DNA from: Halorussus ruber
Lineage (GTDB): Archaea > Halobacteriota > Halobacteria > Halobacteriales > Haladaptataceae
Assembly (NCBI RefSeq): GCF_004765785.1
Contig: NZ_SBIT01000001.1
Location: forward strand, 434,001 to 498,000
Direction of reading: 5' to 3'
DNA: 64,000 nt
The notes beneath the pieces are model-generated. The model saw only the letters and a program-made list of their open reading frames with translations, did not search any database and was not told the origin of the DNA. The translations under genes were made by a program, and so were the position numbers. Below, in pieces: positions 36,442-45,148 of this stretch; position 1 is the stretch's first letter, and every line of letters starts with the position of its first letter.

Positions 36442-36545
36442 GGGGCGCGCTCGGTGGACCAAACCACGAGGATGCGCTCGGCCGACCAACCGCCAGCGAA
36501 AGCCCGATGACACAGTCGATGTGGGCGGGGGCTTCAAGAAACGTT
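36442..36545 (+). repeat. Dispersed modular repeat, copy B (short form)
   Basis: Tandem arms gcgctcggtggaccaaac and gcgctcggccgaccaacc (36444-36492) are followed by the end box gggggcttcaagaaacgtt (about 36526-36544). The middle hairpin module is missing. It lies between DUF5820 and UPF0179. Confidence 0.75.
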
Positions 36546-36674
36546 CACGACTATGATTCTGCGGTCAGGATTCGATATTCCGGGAGTACCAGTATCCAAA
36601 CAAGCGTTTTCCAATCCGTCCTCTCACTCTGTCGTGACGAGAGCCTTAACCCGGAGGCCCGCATACGCCCCGTC

Positions 36675-37124
36675 ATGTCATCCATAACCCTCATCGGAAC
36701 CCGCCTCGCCGAAGCCGGACAGGAGTTCGTCTATCGGGGCGAGGCCGCCGCCTGCGAAGGCTGTCCCTACCGCGACCAGTGCCTGAACCTCTCAGAAGGC
36801 GTCCGCTACCGCGTCAGCGACGTGCGGGAGGGTGCCCAGACCCTCGACTGCGGCGTCCACGACGCCGGGGTCACGGCGGTCGAGGTCGAGCCGGTCGGCG
36901 TGAAGGCCAACGTCCCGGCGAAGAACGCCTACGCCGGGAGTAAGGCCAGTCTGGCGGGACCGTGCCCCCACACCGAGTGCCCGAGCCACGAGTTCTGCGA
37001 ACCCGCGGGTGCGGACTTCGACGAGGACTACCAGATTGCGGAGATTCTGGGCGACCCGCCACACGACTACTGCATGCTGGACCGAGACCTGACGCTGGTC
37101 GAGTTCGCGCCGGAAGAGGAGTGA
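36675..37124 (+). CDS. UPF0179 family protein (Fe-S cluster or zinc candidate)
   Basis: The 149-residue archaeal protein has conserved cysteines CEGCPYRDQC near residues 28-37 and further cysteines CGVHD, CPHTECPSHEFC near residues 99-111 and C(ML) near 140. The cluster pattern suggests metal or iron-sulfur binding. UPF0179 is archaeal and uncharacterised. The start was chosen at the ATG before SSITLIGTRLAE; the longer frame upstream runs through the repeat and is not credible. Confidence 0.85.
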   Translation: MSSITLIGTRLAEAGQEFVYRGEAAACEGCPYRDQCLNLSEGVRYRVSDVREGAQTLDCGVHDAGVTAVEVEPVGVKANVPAKNAYAGSKASLAGPCPHTECPSHEFCEPAGADFDEDYQIAEILGDPPHDYCMLDRDLTLVEFAPEEE

Positions 37125-37446
37125 GATAAAACGTATCTAGCGGTGTTTTAGAAATATTTTCGTGTTTCTAATGACAATATTTCTTTCCATATCCGACTTT
37201 AGTGGCCTTCTGTCACAACCGAGGGCGACCGCGCACCGGAACCGCGGGCCACGCCCTCCCCAACCGATTGCGTTGCTCGCTTTGCTGTCTCCGAAAATCT
37301 CCGATTTTCGGGATGACGAGAGAGTTTCACTCGCTCGAACCACGCTACTCATCCCTCGCGCGAGGATGGCAGACACCCGTGGTCTGCCAGCGCGCGCCGA
37401 CAATCCTTGAGTCGGCACCTCGAACAAAACGAATCTCGCTTCTCGG
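37125..37446. other. Convergent intergenic stretch with A+T island and hairpins
   Basis: Bases 37125-37195 are A+T-rich (gttttagaaatatt, tttctaatgac), likely terminators. Two stems follow: ccgaaaatc-tcc-gattttcgg (37291-37311) and tggcagac-acccgtg-gtctgcca (37367-37389). No gene is credible here. Confidence 0.55.
37291..37311. terminator. 9-bp hairpin between convergent genes
   Basis: Perfect stem ccgaaaatc / gattttcgg with a 3-nt loop. Placed between convergent UPF0179 and pepF, so it may help end either transcript. Confidence 0.35.
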
Positions 37447-39228
37447 TCAAAACTCCTCCAGATACCCCGCGAACGCTTCCGCCGCACGCTCGTAGGGGTC
37501 GGCGCTCGTCACGTCGACGCCGAGCGCGTCGAACTGGTCCAGCAGGTCCCGCTGGCCCGTGTTTCGGAGGAAATCCCGGTATTCCGCCGGGGTGAGGCTC
37601 CCCTCGCGGAGTCGGTCGCGGACCACCAGCGCGCCCGTCGCGCCGAGGACGTACTGGAAACTGCTGTAGGGCGGTCGCAGGCCCCTGCCGAGCCAGTTCC
37701 GGCCCGCGCGGTCCTCGTAGACCACGTCCGGCCGGAACTCCCCGAGGAGGTCGGCGTAGACCTCGCGGATGCGCTCGGCGGAGAGGCTCTCGCCGTCCTC
37801 GACCGCGGTGGCGAGGCGGTGGTCGAACGCCGACCCCATCGCCGACCCGTAGAGGTTGCCGCCCAGAAACTCCAGCAGGCGGTTCTTCGCGTGGGCGGCG
37901 AGCGCGCCGCCCTCCTCCAGCCAGTACTCGGCCAGCAGAATCTCGTGGAGAATCGACGGAATCTCGCAGATTGCGGTCGGGCAGGTCGCGTATCGGGTCG
38001 GTCCCTCGCTGTAGTAGGCGGCGTTGAGCGCGTGACCGAGTTCGTGGCAGACGTACGAGGCGGTGCGCGCGTCCTCGCGGTAGTTCGCCAGCACGAACGC
38101 GCCGTCTTCCGCCGAAGACGGGCAGTAGGCCGGGATGTCGGTGCGCTTGTTCCGGGTCGGGAAGGCGTCGATGCGGCGCTCTTCGAAGAACGACCGCGCG
38201 CGAGAGACGTACTCCTCGCCGAGGGGTTCGAGCGCGCCGAGGACGTCGGCCTTCGCCTCGTCGTAGGGAACCTCGGGGTCCGGCGCGTCGGCAATCGAGA
38301 CGTTGAGGTCCCACGGTCGTAGCTCCGCGACCCCCAACCGCTCGCGGCGCACCGATTGGGCGCGGTGGTACGGCCCCAAGTTATCCCGAACCGCCGACAG
38401 CATCGCGTCGTGGACCGCGCCCGGCAGGTTGGGTTCCAGCCCCGACTCGGGGTAAGTCTCGCGGAAGTCCCGATCCCGAATCGAGTCGTACCCCCGGACC
38501 TCGACCTCGGTACTCGCGGCGGCCAGCTTCTCGGCGTAGGCCCGCGCGAGGACGTTCTCGAAACGGTCGAACTCCTCGCGGTAGGTTTCGTACACCCGAC
38601 GGCGATAGTCGCGGTTCGGGTGAGTGACCTCCTCGCGGTAGTTGCCGTACCGGAGCGCAACCTCCGTTCCGTCCGGCCGCTCGACGCTCGCCGGGTCGAA
38701 GTCCTCGGTCGTCACCTCACGAATCACCCGGGTCGGCGCTGACCGGGCCTCGCCGTGGGCCGCGATGGCCTCCTCGGCGTCGGGCGACCGGACGCGCTCG
38801 GCCCGCTCGCGGAGGTGTTCGGCGTATCGGCGGTAGTCGTCGTCAAGTTCCGCCACGAACGCGTCGAGGCGGTCGGCGTCGGTCTCCCGCAGTCGGCGGA
38901 GCGCGCTCCCGACCGCTGGCTCGAACGCGGATTCGAGGGTTCGGAACTGGCGCTGGAGGTCGTCGGCCTCCTCGGACTCGGTGTTGACGTTGCCGTAGAG
39001 CGTGGCGTAGAGGTCGAGGCGCTGTTTCCGGCGGTAGCAGTCCTCGACGCGTTCGAGGAGCGCCCGGAGGTCGGCCGCGGTGTCGAGCGACCGGTCGGCG
39101 CTGGATTCGAGCGCGTCGAGTGCTTCGCGGAGCGCCGCCGCGGCGTCCTCCCACTCGGCTGGCGAGGCGAAGATTCTGGTCAAGTCGAAGCGATACTCGG
39201 GGTTCACGTCGTCTCTGGCTGTTGACAT
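37447..39228 (-). CDS. pepF: Oligoendopeptidase F
   Basis: The 593-residue M3 zinc peptidase has the HExxH motif in VCHELGHALN with the third ligand downstream (YWLEEGG). It cuts oligopeptides in the cytoplasm. The start ATG at 39228 (MSTARDDVNPEY) lies inside the terminal sequence of the adjacent IS200/IS605-type element: minus strand gggaggATGTCAACAGCC. That end thus supplies both a purine-rich ribosome-binding site and the start codon. An alternative ATG at 39240 is in the element too. The native 5' end may have been lost or replaced. Confidence 0.93.
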   Translation of the reverse strand: MSTARDDVNPEYRFDLTRIFASPAEWEDAAAALREALDALESSADRSLDTAADLRALLERVEDCYRRKQRLDLYATLYGNVNTESEEADDLQRQFRTLESAFEPAVGSALRRLRETDADRLDAFVAELDDDYRRYAEHLRERAERVRSPDAEEAIAAHGEARSAPTRVIREVTTEDFDPASVERPDGTEVALRYGNYREEVTHPNRDYRRRVYETYREEFDRFENVLARAYAEKLAAASTEVEVRGYDSIRDRDFRETYPESGLEPNLPGAVHDAMLSAVRDNLGPYHRAQSVRRERLGVAELRPWDLNVSIADAPDPEVPYDEAKADVLGALEPLGEEYVSRARSFFEERRIDAFPTRNKRTDIPAYCPSSAEDGAFVLANYREDARTASYVCHELGHALNAAYYSEGPTRYATCPTAICEIPSILHEILLAEYWLEEGGALAAHAKNRLLEFLGGNLYGSAMGSAFDHRLATAVEDGESLSAERIREVYADLLGEFRPDVVYEDRAGRNWLGRGLRPPYSSFQYVLGATGALVVRDRLREGSLTPAEYRDFLRNTGQRDLLDQFDALGVDVTSADPYERAAEAFAGYLEEF

Positions 39229-39275
39229 CCTCCCGGCCATGACGGGCGAGGATTCCCGCGTTGGGATATTGTGGT

Positions 39276-40499
39276 TTACGACGTGACGTGTTCTTGAGGT
39301 GCAACCGCACCAGTTTCCTTGTCAAACAGGTACGTCGATGGCTGTGCCAACCAGCCGTTACTCCTATCTCCCCCATCACAGGCGAGACTCGGAGATACTT
39401 TCTGTCGAATGTTCTCAGCACCGTTCACGTCTGCGTTTGCCACCGTCCCGCAGCTATCACACACGTACAATCCGCGTTCAATTCGGTTCGCATCACATTT
39501 CTGACCACAGTACGAACACGACTTCGACGTATCGCGCTCAGACACCTGCTCAACCTCGATACCTTCCATCTCTGCTTTGTACGTCAGCAGGTTGGTGAAG
39601 CGGTCGAACGCCCACGAATGCAGGTTGAGGTTGCCGTGCTTTCCCCAGTTTTTCGACTCGCCGTTCTCCTCGTCCTCACGGATACCGGAGAGGTCGCCCA
39701 CCACAATCGTCCCGACTCCCTCCTCCACGCATCGGTCAACGATGTGTTTGGAGAGCGTGTGGAAGTAGTGGGTGCGGCGAGCCGACTTTTTGTGATTTAG
39801 CCGCGTGGCCTGTTCGGAGTCCGAGTCGTCACACCGGGCGAGACGCTTGCTGAAGTAGTAGTCGTCCTGCTTCAGACAGTTGAGTGGATACAACTCGGCA
39901 TGGCCGTCTTCGTAGGCAAGGGCGGCGAAGTTGCTGATACCAAGGTCGATGCCCACGGTCTTCTCGCCGGGTGATTCTGACACTTCGATTTCAACTTTGC
40001 AGACGAAGTGCAGTTCCCATTCATCGCCCGTCCAGACGGCTCGAACCTGTTGGACGTTCTCCACGGTGGAGAGGTCAACGTCGGGTCTAGTTCGGTATTC
40101 ACAGAGGATGAAGTCCGACCAGTAGTTTTTGAGGTTCGAGCCTTTGGAGAGTCGGACGCGATTGTACTGGGTATCGAGTTTGAAACTCATCTGCTTGAAC
40201 GTGACTGTGCTTCGGGGATGTTCGTCGCCGTGTTTGCGGTAGCCGGGCGGGTTTGCGTTCGTGTCTCCGTTGCGTCGGTTGGCGTACCAGCCGGTGAACG
40301 CCTCAGCGAGTTCCTGAAGAACACGCTGACTTGACTGAGAATGGAGGTCATCGTAGCGTTCGTGGCTCTTGAGGTACGCGGTGAGTTCGTCGTGGTCTGG
40401 GATGTAGCCGATTTCGTCCCAGACTCGACTGATTGTCCACCGGCCGACGTTCCAGAGTTTCGAGGCTGAGAACCCGAGCGAATCCAGGTCGTCGGACAC
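39276..40499 (-). CDS. tnpB: TnpB, RNA-guided nuclease family
   Basis: The 407-residue protein has the RuvC-type first Asp in VGIDLGISN, the zinc ribbon CSYCGQKC ... CDSCG and the last catalytic Asp in NADVNGAENI. At the second acidic site it reads VVGDLSGIR, where many TnpBs have Glu before Asp-Leu. The called start is a GTG at 40499, but homologous-looking sequence continues upstream in frame (VTRTYTASIRNQPQ) back to an ATT at 40556, so the true start may be non-canonical or mutated. The associated guide RNA should overlap the 3' end of the gene and run to 39229. Confidence 0.85.
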   Translation of the reverse strand: MSDDLDSLGFSASKLWNVGRWTISRVWDEIGYIPDHDELTAYLKSHERYDDLHSQSSQRVLQELAEAFTGWYANRRNGDTNANPPGYRKHGDEHPRSTVTFKQMSFKLDTQYNRVRLSKGSNLKNYWSDFILCEYRTRPDVDLSTVENVQQVRAVWTGDEWELHFVCKVEIEVSESPGEKTVGIDLGISNFAALAYEDGHAELYPLNCLKQDDYYFSKRLARCDDSDSEQATRLNHKKSARRTHYFHTLSKHIVDRCVEEGVGTIVVGDLSGIREDEENGESKNWGKHGNLNLHSWAFDRFTNLLTYKAEMEGIEVEQVSERDTSKSCSYCGQKCDANRIERGLYVCDSCGTVANADVNGAENIRQKVSPSLACDGGDRSNGWLAQPSTYLFDKETGAVAPQEHVTS

Positions 40500-40558
40500 C
40501 TGTGGCTGGTTCCGGATGGACGCCGTGTAGGTGCGAGTGACGACCTGCTTCGCAATAT

Positions 40559-40574
40559 TTTGCCTATATAGGCA
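40559..40574. repeat. Perfect palindrome at the tnpB 5' end
   Basis: ttgcctatataggcaa is its own reverse complement, inside a longer a+t context caatatt...ggcaatatt. It may be the left-end subterminal palindrome recognised by TnpA or a promoter operator. Confidence 0.5.
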
Positions 40575-40600
40575 ATATTACTTAAGAGTTCCGAGAAGCG

Positions 40601-40973
40601 GGGAATATCCTGCCGTGCCATCGAACGGTGGTTTGTGAAGGGTCGTGTCGGATTTATCCTCGCCCTGAACGGCGGGGCTTTCTCCTTGACTCTTCGTAAA
40701 CTCATGGCTGTCTGGTGTAACTCGATTCAGAAGCGATACTGGCGACTGACCGAACGCTGGCCGAGCGGGGCGAACGCCGGTCGAGCGAAGCGAACGTTGG
40801 CCGAGCGGAACGAACGCCGGTCGGGAGAAGTTAGCGGGTCATCGGTCGCCTGCCGTTGTCCGGAGTTATCTCGCCGGGGTGATAATTCTATCCCTCGAAC
40901 CGGTCGCGTTCGGACGCCGACGAATCCGCCGCGAGAGACCTAGATTCTTTGTCCTGTAGTCCTTGCCACGTGT
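40601..40973. other. Gene-free stretch with IS-like remnant and short repeats
   Basis: The minus strand at 40652-40684 reads aaagccccgccgttcagggcg then aggata, similar to terminal hairpins of this IS family, so an older insertion or the true left end may lie here. Bases 40735-40830 hold about four degenerate copies of a 24-bp unit (gaacgctggccgagcggggc / gaacgccggtcgagcgaagc). Confidence 0.5.
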
Positions 40974-41477
40974 ATGGCCGCCGACGAGGAGTCCCCCGAA
41001 GGGGAGGTTTCCGGGGAACAGGTTTCGGCGTCCGACCCGTTCCCGGAGCGACTCCTCGGGGTCAGCGAGTCGCTGATTCGGTACGTCGAAGTCGTCGCGG
41101 CGCTGGTGCTGGTCGCGCTGTTCGCCATCGGCGTCTTCGACCTCGGGTTACAGATTCTCCAAAGCGCCATCAGGGGAGACATCACCGACCCCCTCGTCGT
41201 CGTGAGCTTCATCGACACCGCGCTGTTGCTGTTCATCATCGTGGAGGTCTACCAGACCGTCGTGGCCTACACGCAGGAGAGCGAGACCCGCCGCATCGTC
41301 CGGTTGGTCATCTACACCGGGGTCATCGCCATGGTCCGGAAGGCCATCATCTTCCGGACCGGCGAGTACGGGTCCGAGCGCGCCGCGCTGTTGGCCTCGG
41401 CCGCCTACACGCTCATCATCGTCGGCCTCGCCGTGTTGCTCCTCGTGGAGCGGCGGAGTGGCGAGGAGATACTGTGA
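40974..41477 (+). CDS. psiE: PsiE family membrane protein (phosphate-starvation inducible type)
   Basis: The 167-residue protein has a charged N-terminus and four membrane segments (about residues 42-62, 82-102, 115-132 and 142-160) with the PsiE pattern (VEVYQTVVAYTQE, RLVIYTGVIAMVRKAII). PsiE is induced by phosphate starvation in bacteria; its molecular role is unknown. Stop to SBDS start is 54 bp. Confidence 0.88.
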   Translation: MAADEESPEGEVSGEQVSASDPFPERLLGVSESLIRYVEVVAALVLVALFAIGVFDLGLQILQSAIRGDITDPLVVVSFIDTALLLFIIVEVYQTVVAYTQESETRRIVRLVIYTGVIAMVRKAIIFRTGEYGSERAALLASAAYTLIIVGLAVLLLVERRSGEEIL

Positions 41478-41531
41478 GGAGCGACTCGACGGACGCAAGG
41501 TTATTTTAGACGTGGGGCACTACCGTACCCT

Positions 41532-42257
41532 ATGATACCACTCGAAGAGGCGGTGACTGCCCGCCTCGAATCTCACGGTGAGCGGTTCGAGGTGCTGGTA
41601 GACCCCGACGCCGCGCTCGAAATCAAGCGCGGCGAGTTCGAGGGCGACTTAGAGGACGTCATCGCGGCCGAGGACGTGTTCGAGAACGCGAGTCGCGGCG
41701 ACCGACCGGCCGAGAGCGCGCTGGAGGAGGTCTTCGAGACGACCGACCCCCTCGAAATCATCCCGCAGGTTATCAAGGACGGGGAGATTCAGATCACGGC
41801 CGAACAGCGCCGCGAGATGCAGGAGCAGAAGCACAAGCAACTGATAAACCGCATCACGCGCAACGCGGTCAACCCCCAGATGGACAACGCGCCCCATCCG
41901 CCCGAGCGCATCGAGTCCGCGCTGGAGGAGACCGACTTCCGCGTAGACCCGATGGAACCGGTCGAGACGCAGGTGGACGACGCGCTGGAGGCGCTCCGGC
42001 CGGTCATCCCAATCCGATTCGACGAGGTTACAGTCGCGGTGCAGGTGCCCGCCGACTACGCCGGGAGCGCGCAGGCCAAGATTCGCCAGTTCGGCGACCT
42101 CGAACGCGAGGAGTGGCAGAACGACGGCGGCTGGGTCGGCGTGCTGACTTTCCCGGCCGGGATGCAAAACGAGTTCTACGACCTCGTGAACGAACACACC
42201 AGCGGCGAAGCCGAGACGCGCATCATCAAGGACGAGGACGACATCAGCATGCGGTAG
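41532..42257 (+). CDS. Ribosome assembly factor SBDS (Sdo1)
   Basis: The 241-residue archaeal SBDS protein has the N-terminal FYSH domain (residues 1-85), the middle helical domain (AEQRREMQEQKHKQLINRI) and the C-terminal ferredoxin-like domain. It helps release anti-association factor 6 from 60S-type subunits. The length matches the archaeal family. Followed by repeat copy C and then a convergent FUN14 gene. Confidence 0.93.
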   Translation: MIPLEEAVTARLESHGERFEVLVDPDAALEIKRGEFEGDLEDVIAAEDVFENASRGDRPAESALEEVFETTDPLEIIPQVIKDGEIQITAEQRREMQEQKHKQLINRITRNAVNPQMDNAPHPPERIESALEETDFRVDPMEPVETQVDDALEALRPVIPIRFDEVTVAVQVPADYAGSAQAKIRQFGDLEREEWQNDGGWVGVLTFPAGMQNEFYDLVNEHTSGEAETRIIKDEDDISMR

Positions 42258-42793
42258 GCCAGCGACGCGCCCGGCGGTCGCCGGGCGTGGCGCGGTCGTT
42301 TTCCGGGCGCTCGGTGTGATTTTCAACAGGGCGCACCCGGTGGGACTTTCCACCGGAGCGCGCTCGACTGACCAACCGGCGAGGACGCGCTCGGCTGACC
42401 TACTGACAAGGACGCGCTCGACCGACCAACTTCCGGGCGGGATGAAGGGGCCGCGCGCTGGCGGGCCGCAGGCCCGTGGTCGTCTCAGCGACCTCTATCT
42501 GACGCAACTACGTCCGTCAGATATGTCGCTGAGCGACCGCCAGCGCGTGGGGGCTTCAAGAAACGTTTCCCACCTCCGTTTTACCGCTCGCGCTCGGAAT
42601 CCCGCCGAGAAGCGCAAGCTACTCTAAAGTAACTATTTAATTATCTAAGAATTTCTTTTGATTGCGTAAGACAACTCTATAATTCCCTAACGACGCGCTC
42701 GGACACGACTCGCTGGTTCGAAAACCGATTCGGGAACGAAATACGCCGTCGAAAAAGCGGGGGAGTCGAGAAGCCGAACAGCCGATTCGCGGA
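42258..42793. other. Gene-free stretch holding repeat copy C and an A+T island
   Basis: Copy C of the dispersed repeat spans 42352-42571. Bases 42620-42700 are A+T-rich (aactatttaattatctaag, cgtaagacaactctataatt). The open frame at 42316-42627 follows the repeat and is not called. Confidence 0.6.
42352..42571 (+). repeat. Dispersed modular repeat, copy C
   Basis: Three tandem arms (gcgctcgactgaccaaccgg, gcgctcggctgacctactg, gcgctcgaccgaccaac), the box gggatgaaggggccgcg (42438-42454), a different middle module with tatctgacgcaactacgtcc and tcagatatgtcgctg, and the end box gtgggggcttcaagaaacgt (42547-42566). Confidence 0.78.
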
Positions 42794-43114
42794 TTACCCC
42801 TTCCGGAAGCCGAGCAGGAAGCCGCCGGTGAATCCGGCTCCCACCGAGAGCGTCGAGAGGATGGTCGTGACCCACGACGGCGGGGCACCGCTCTGGGCGG
42901 TTTCGCCCACCTGCAGGACGCCCGCGGTCAGTCGATTCCAATCGACCGTCAGGATGCCCCGCGATTCGAGGAACTTGAAGAGGGCGAGTTCGAGTCCGAC
43001 GATGACGGCGAGGAGTTTGGCGATTTTCTTCGCCGCGAACCCGATGACGCCGCCGACGACGGCCCCGGACCCGAACTCGAGTCCGAGTTGCTGGGGGTCG
43101 ATGCCGAGTTGCAT
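42794..43114 (-). CDS. FUN14 domain membrane protein
   Basis: The 106-residue protein has Gly-rich helices typical of FUN14 (GSGAVVGGVIGFAAKK, SVGAGFTGGFLLGF) and two to three membrane segments (about residues 18-50 and 85-104). The ATG at 43114 gives MQLGIDPQQLG; a TTG upstream is less likely. Eukaryotic FUNDC1 acts in mitochondrial quality control; the archaeal role is unknown. Confidence 0.82.
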   Translation of the reverse strand: MQLGIDPQQLGLEFGSGAVVGGVIGFAAKKIAKLLAVIVGLELALFKFLESRGILTVDWNRLTAGVLQVGETAQSGAPPSWVTTILSTLSVGAGFTGGFLLGFRKG

Positions 43115-43342
43115 AGTGGTCAATGCCTCATTGACAGTTTAAACCCTTTGTGGTAACACAACTCCCGTCCGAAATCGACAACCGAGCAATCAGTCGGACT
43201 CCTCTCCGATTCTCCCCGCCTGCTTCACCCGACGCATGATTGAAAAGGGTTGGGGACGTACCCGGAGATATGCGTACCGCGGCACGGGCAACCGAGGTGA
43301 AGGCCCGGCGAGGCTAACGCCAGCGAGGCCAGCGTCGTCGGC

Positions 43343-43699
43343 GTGGACATCAGCGGCCGCCACGAGGAGTCCGGCGAGTATCTGATGGTCGCCGCGGCGG
43401 TCCACGCCAGCGTCGGCACGGCGCGACTCCGAAGCGTCGAGGGGCTGGGGTTCGCCACCAGCGACGACCCGCCGACGTTCGAGAACGCCGCCACCGTCAT
43501 CGCCGACGCGGTCGCGGAACTGCCCGCGCCGCCCGAGGGACCTGTCGTCGCAGAACACGGCGAGTTCTACGAGGAGCCGGAGGTTCGCGTCGAGCAGTTC
43601 CTCGGCCCGAGTTTCAAGTACGTCGAGAGTATAGCCGAACGCGAAACCGTTCAGGCCGCACACCACGCCGCCTACGCCGCTCGAAAACTGTTCCTATGA
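43343..43699 (+). CDS. DUF2209 family protein
   Basis: The 118-residue protein begins with a GTG giving MDISGRHEESGEYLMVAAAVHA, the conserved start of archaeal DUF2209 as I recall it. An in-frame TGA lies shortly upstream, so no earlier start exists apart from rare codons. The C-terminus (QAAHHAAYAARKLFL) overlaps the hflX start by 4 bases (ATGA). The family may be a nucleic-acid binding or nuclease-like fold (VDISG start), uncertain. Confidence 0.72.
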   Translation: MDISGRHEESGEYLMVAAAVHASVGTARLRSVEGLGFATSDDPPTFENAATVIADAVAELPAPPEGPVVAEHGEFYEEPEVRVEQFLGPSFKYVESIAERETVQAAHHAAYAARKLFL

Positions 43700-44991
43700 A
43701 AGCGATAATCGTCAAGCGAGTCGATTCAGGCACGCCAGATACCGAAGAGATACGAGACCTCGCCCGCGCGGCGGGCTACGAGATAGCCGGGGAGTTCACC
43801 CAGTCCAGGAAAGAGGACCCCGGGCTACAGGTCGGCGAGGGGAAGGCCGCCGAAATCGGGGCCGCGGTCGCCGAGACTGGGGCCGAGGTCGTCATCTTCG
43901 ACAACGAACTGGGGCCGTACCAGACGTACAACCTCGGCCAGAAGTTCCCCGAGGACACTAAGGTCATCGACCGGTTCCGGCTCATCCTCGAAATCTTCGG
44001 CCAGCGCGCCCAGACCCGGAAGGCTCAGTTGCAGGTCGAGTTGGCCGAGCTCCGGTACGAACTCCCGCGGGCCGAGGCCAAGACCAGCCTCGCCAAGCGC
44101 GACGAGCGGCCGGGGTTCATGGGGTTGGGCGAGTACGACGAGAGCCGCGAGCAGGACATCAAAGACCAGATTTCCCGCATCAAGGACGAACTCGACTCCA
44201 TCGCCCGGACCGAGGCCGACCGCCGAGACCGGCGACGCGAGTCCGGCTTCGACCTCGTGGCGATGGCTGGCTACACCAACGCCGGGAAGTCCACGCTGAT
44301 GCAGAGCCTCGCGGAAGACCTCGAACTCGGCGAGAACGAGGAGTTGCACCCCGACCTCGACACCACGGCGGAAGCCCAGGACCGCCTGTTCACGACGCTC
44401 GGAACCACGACCCGGAAGATGGACATGGAGCGACGGGACGTGCTTCTGACGGACACGGTCGGGTTCATCAGCGACCTGCCACACTGGCTGGTCGAGTCGT
44501 TCAAGTCCACCCTCGACGCGGTGTACTACGCAGACCTCGTCCTGCTGGTCGTGGACGTGAGCGAGCCGATAGAGGAGATACGCGAGAAGCTCATCACCAG
44601 CCACGACACTCTCTACGAGCGCAACGAGGCCCCCATCGTGACGGTCCTGAACAAAATCGACGCCGTCAGCGAGGACGAACTCGCCGAGAAGACCGAGGCC
44701 TTGTCGGCGCTCGCGCCGAATCCCATCGCGGTCTCGGGCGAGGAACAGCTCAACCTCGACGGTCTGCGCGAGCGCATCGACCGCGAACTGCCCGACTGGG
44801 AGCGCGAGAAGTTGGTCCTCCCGATGACCGAGGACACGATGAGCGTGGTGTCGTGGGTCCACGACCACGCTCGCGTCAACGACGTGACCTACGCCGACGA
44901 CGAGGTGGTCGTGGACTTCGAGGCCCGGCCCGCCATCGTCCAGCAGTCCAGAGCCAAGGCCGGGGAGTTGGCGAGCGCGCCCTCGGCCTGA
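43696..44991 (+). CDS. hflX: GTPase HflX
   Basis: The 431-residue protein has the HflX N-terminal domain, a coiled linker (RAEAKTSLAKRDE, GEYDESREQDIKDQISR) and a TrmE/Era-type GTPase domain with G1 GYTNAGKS (192-199), G3 DTVGFISDLP and G4 NKID. HflX binds large ribosomal subunits and can split stalled ribosomes under stress. ATGA overlap with the DUF2209 gene shows translational coupling. The length is as expected. Confidence 0.93.
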   Translation: MKAIIVKRVDSGTPDTEEIRDLARAAGYEIAGEFTQSRKEDPGLQVGEGKAAEIGAAVAETGAEVVIFDNELGPYQTYNLGQKFPEDTKVIDRFRLILEIFGQRAQTRKAQLQVELAELRYELPRAEAKTSLAKRDERPGFMGLGEYDESREQDIKDQISRIKDELDSIARTEADRRDRRRESGFDLVAMAGYTNAGKSTLMQSLAEDLELGENEELHPDLDTTAEAQDRLFTTLGTTTRKMDMERRDVLLTDTVGFISDLPHWLVESFKSTLDAVYYADLVLLVVDVSEPIEEIREKLITSHDTLYERNEAPIVTVLNKIDAVSEDELAEKTEALSALAPNPIAVSGEEQLNLDGLRERIDRELPDWEREKLVLPMTEDTMSVVSWVHDHARVNDVTYADDEVVVDFEARPAIVQQSRAKAGELASAPSA

Positions 44992-45148
44992 TACGTTTTA
45001 GCTCGGCTAGCCAGCCGTAACTTCCGTTATTCGGCGCGAAATGTCCGTTATCGACTCCCATTCCACCGCCAGATTCGGGCGATTTTCGGGTTGTCTCGAA
45101 CACCGCGCCGAGGGCAGTCAATAACAAAAAGCCCGCCGCCCTCAAAAC

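Larger units (their letters stand above)
39221..40600 (-). mobile_element. IS200/IS605-type (IS1341-like) element with tnpB only
   Basis: The element contains one tnpB gene and no tnpA. Its right end is likely the hairpin and terminal sequence cctcgcccgtcatggccggg followed by aggatgtca at 39221-39255, which matches the end ggatgtca of the second element at 51766. The left end is not certain; the perfect palindrome ttgcctatataggcaa (40559-40574) just before tnpB could be the subterminal structure. Because no tnpA is present it depends on a TnpA elsewhere for movement. Confidence 0.65.

Noticed and set aside
43250-43315. 15-codon ATG frame (MRTAARATEVKARRG) before DUF2209
   Set aside because: Too short to support, and out of frame with the next gene. 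Possibly a leader peptide, but nothing shows it.
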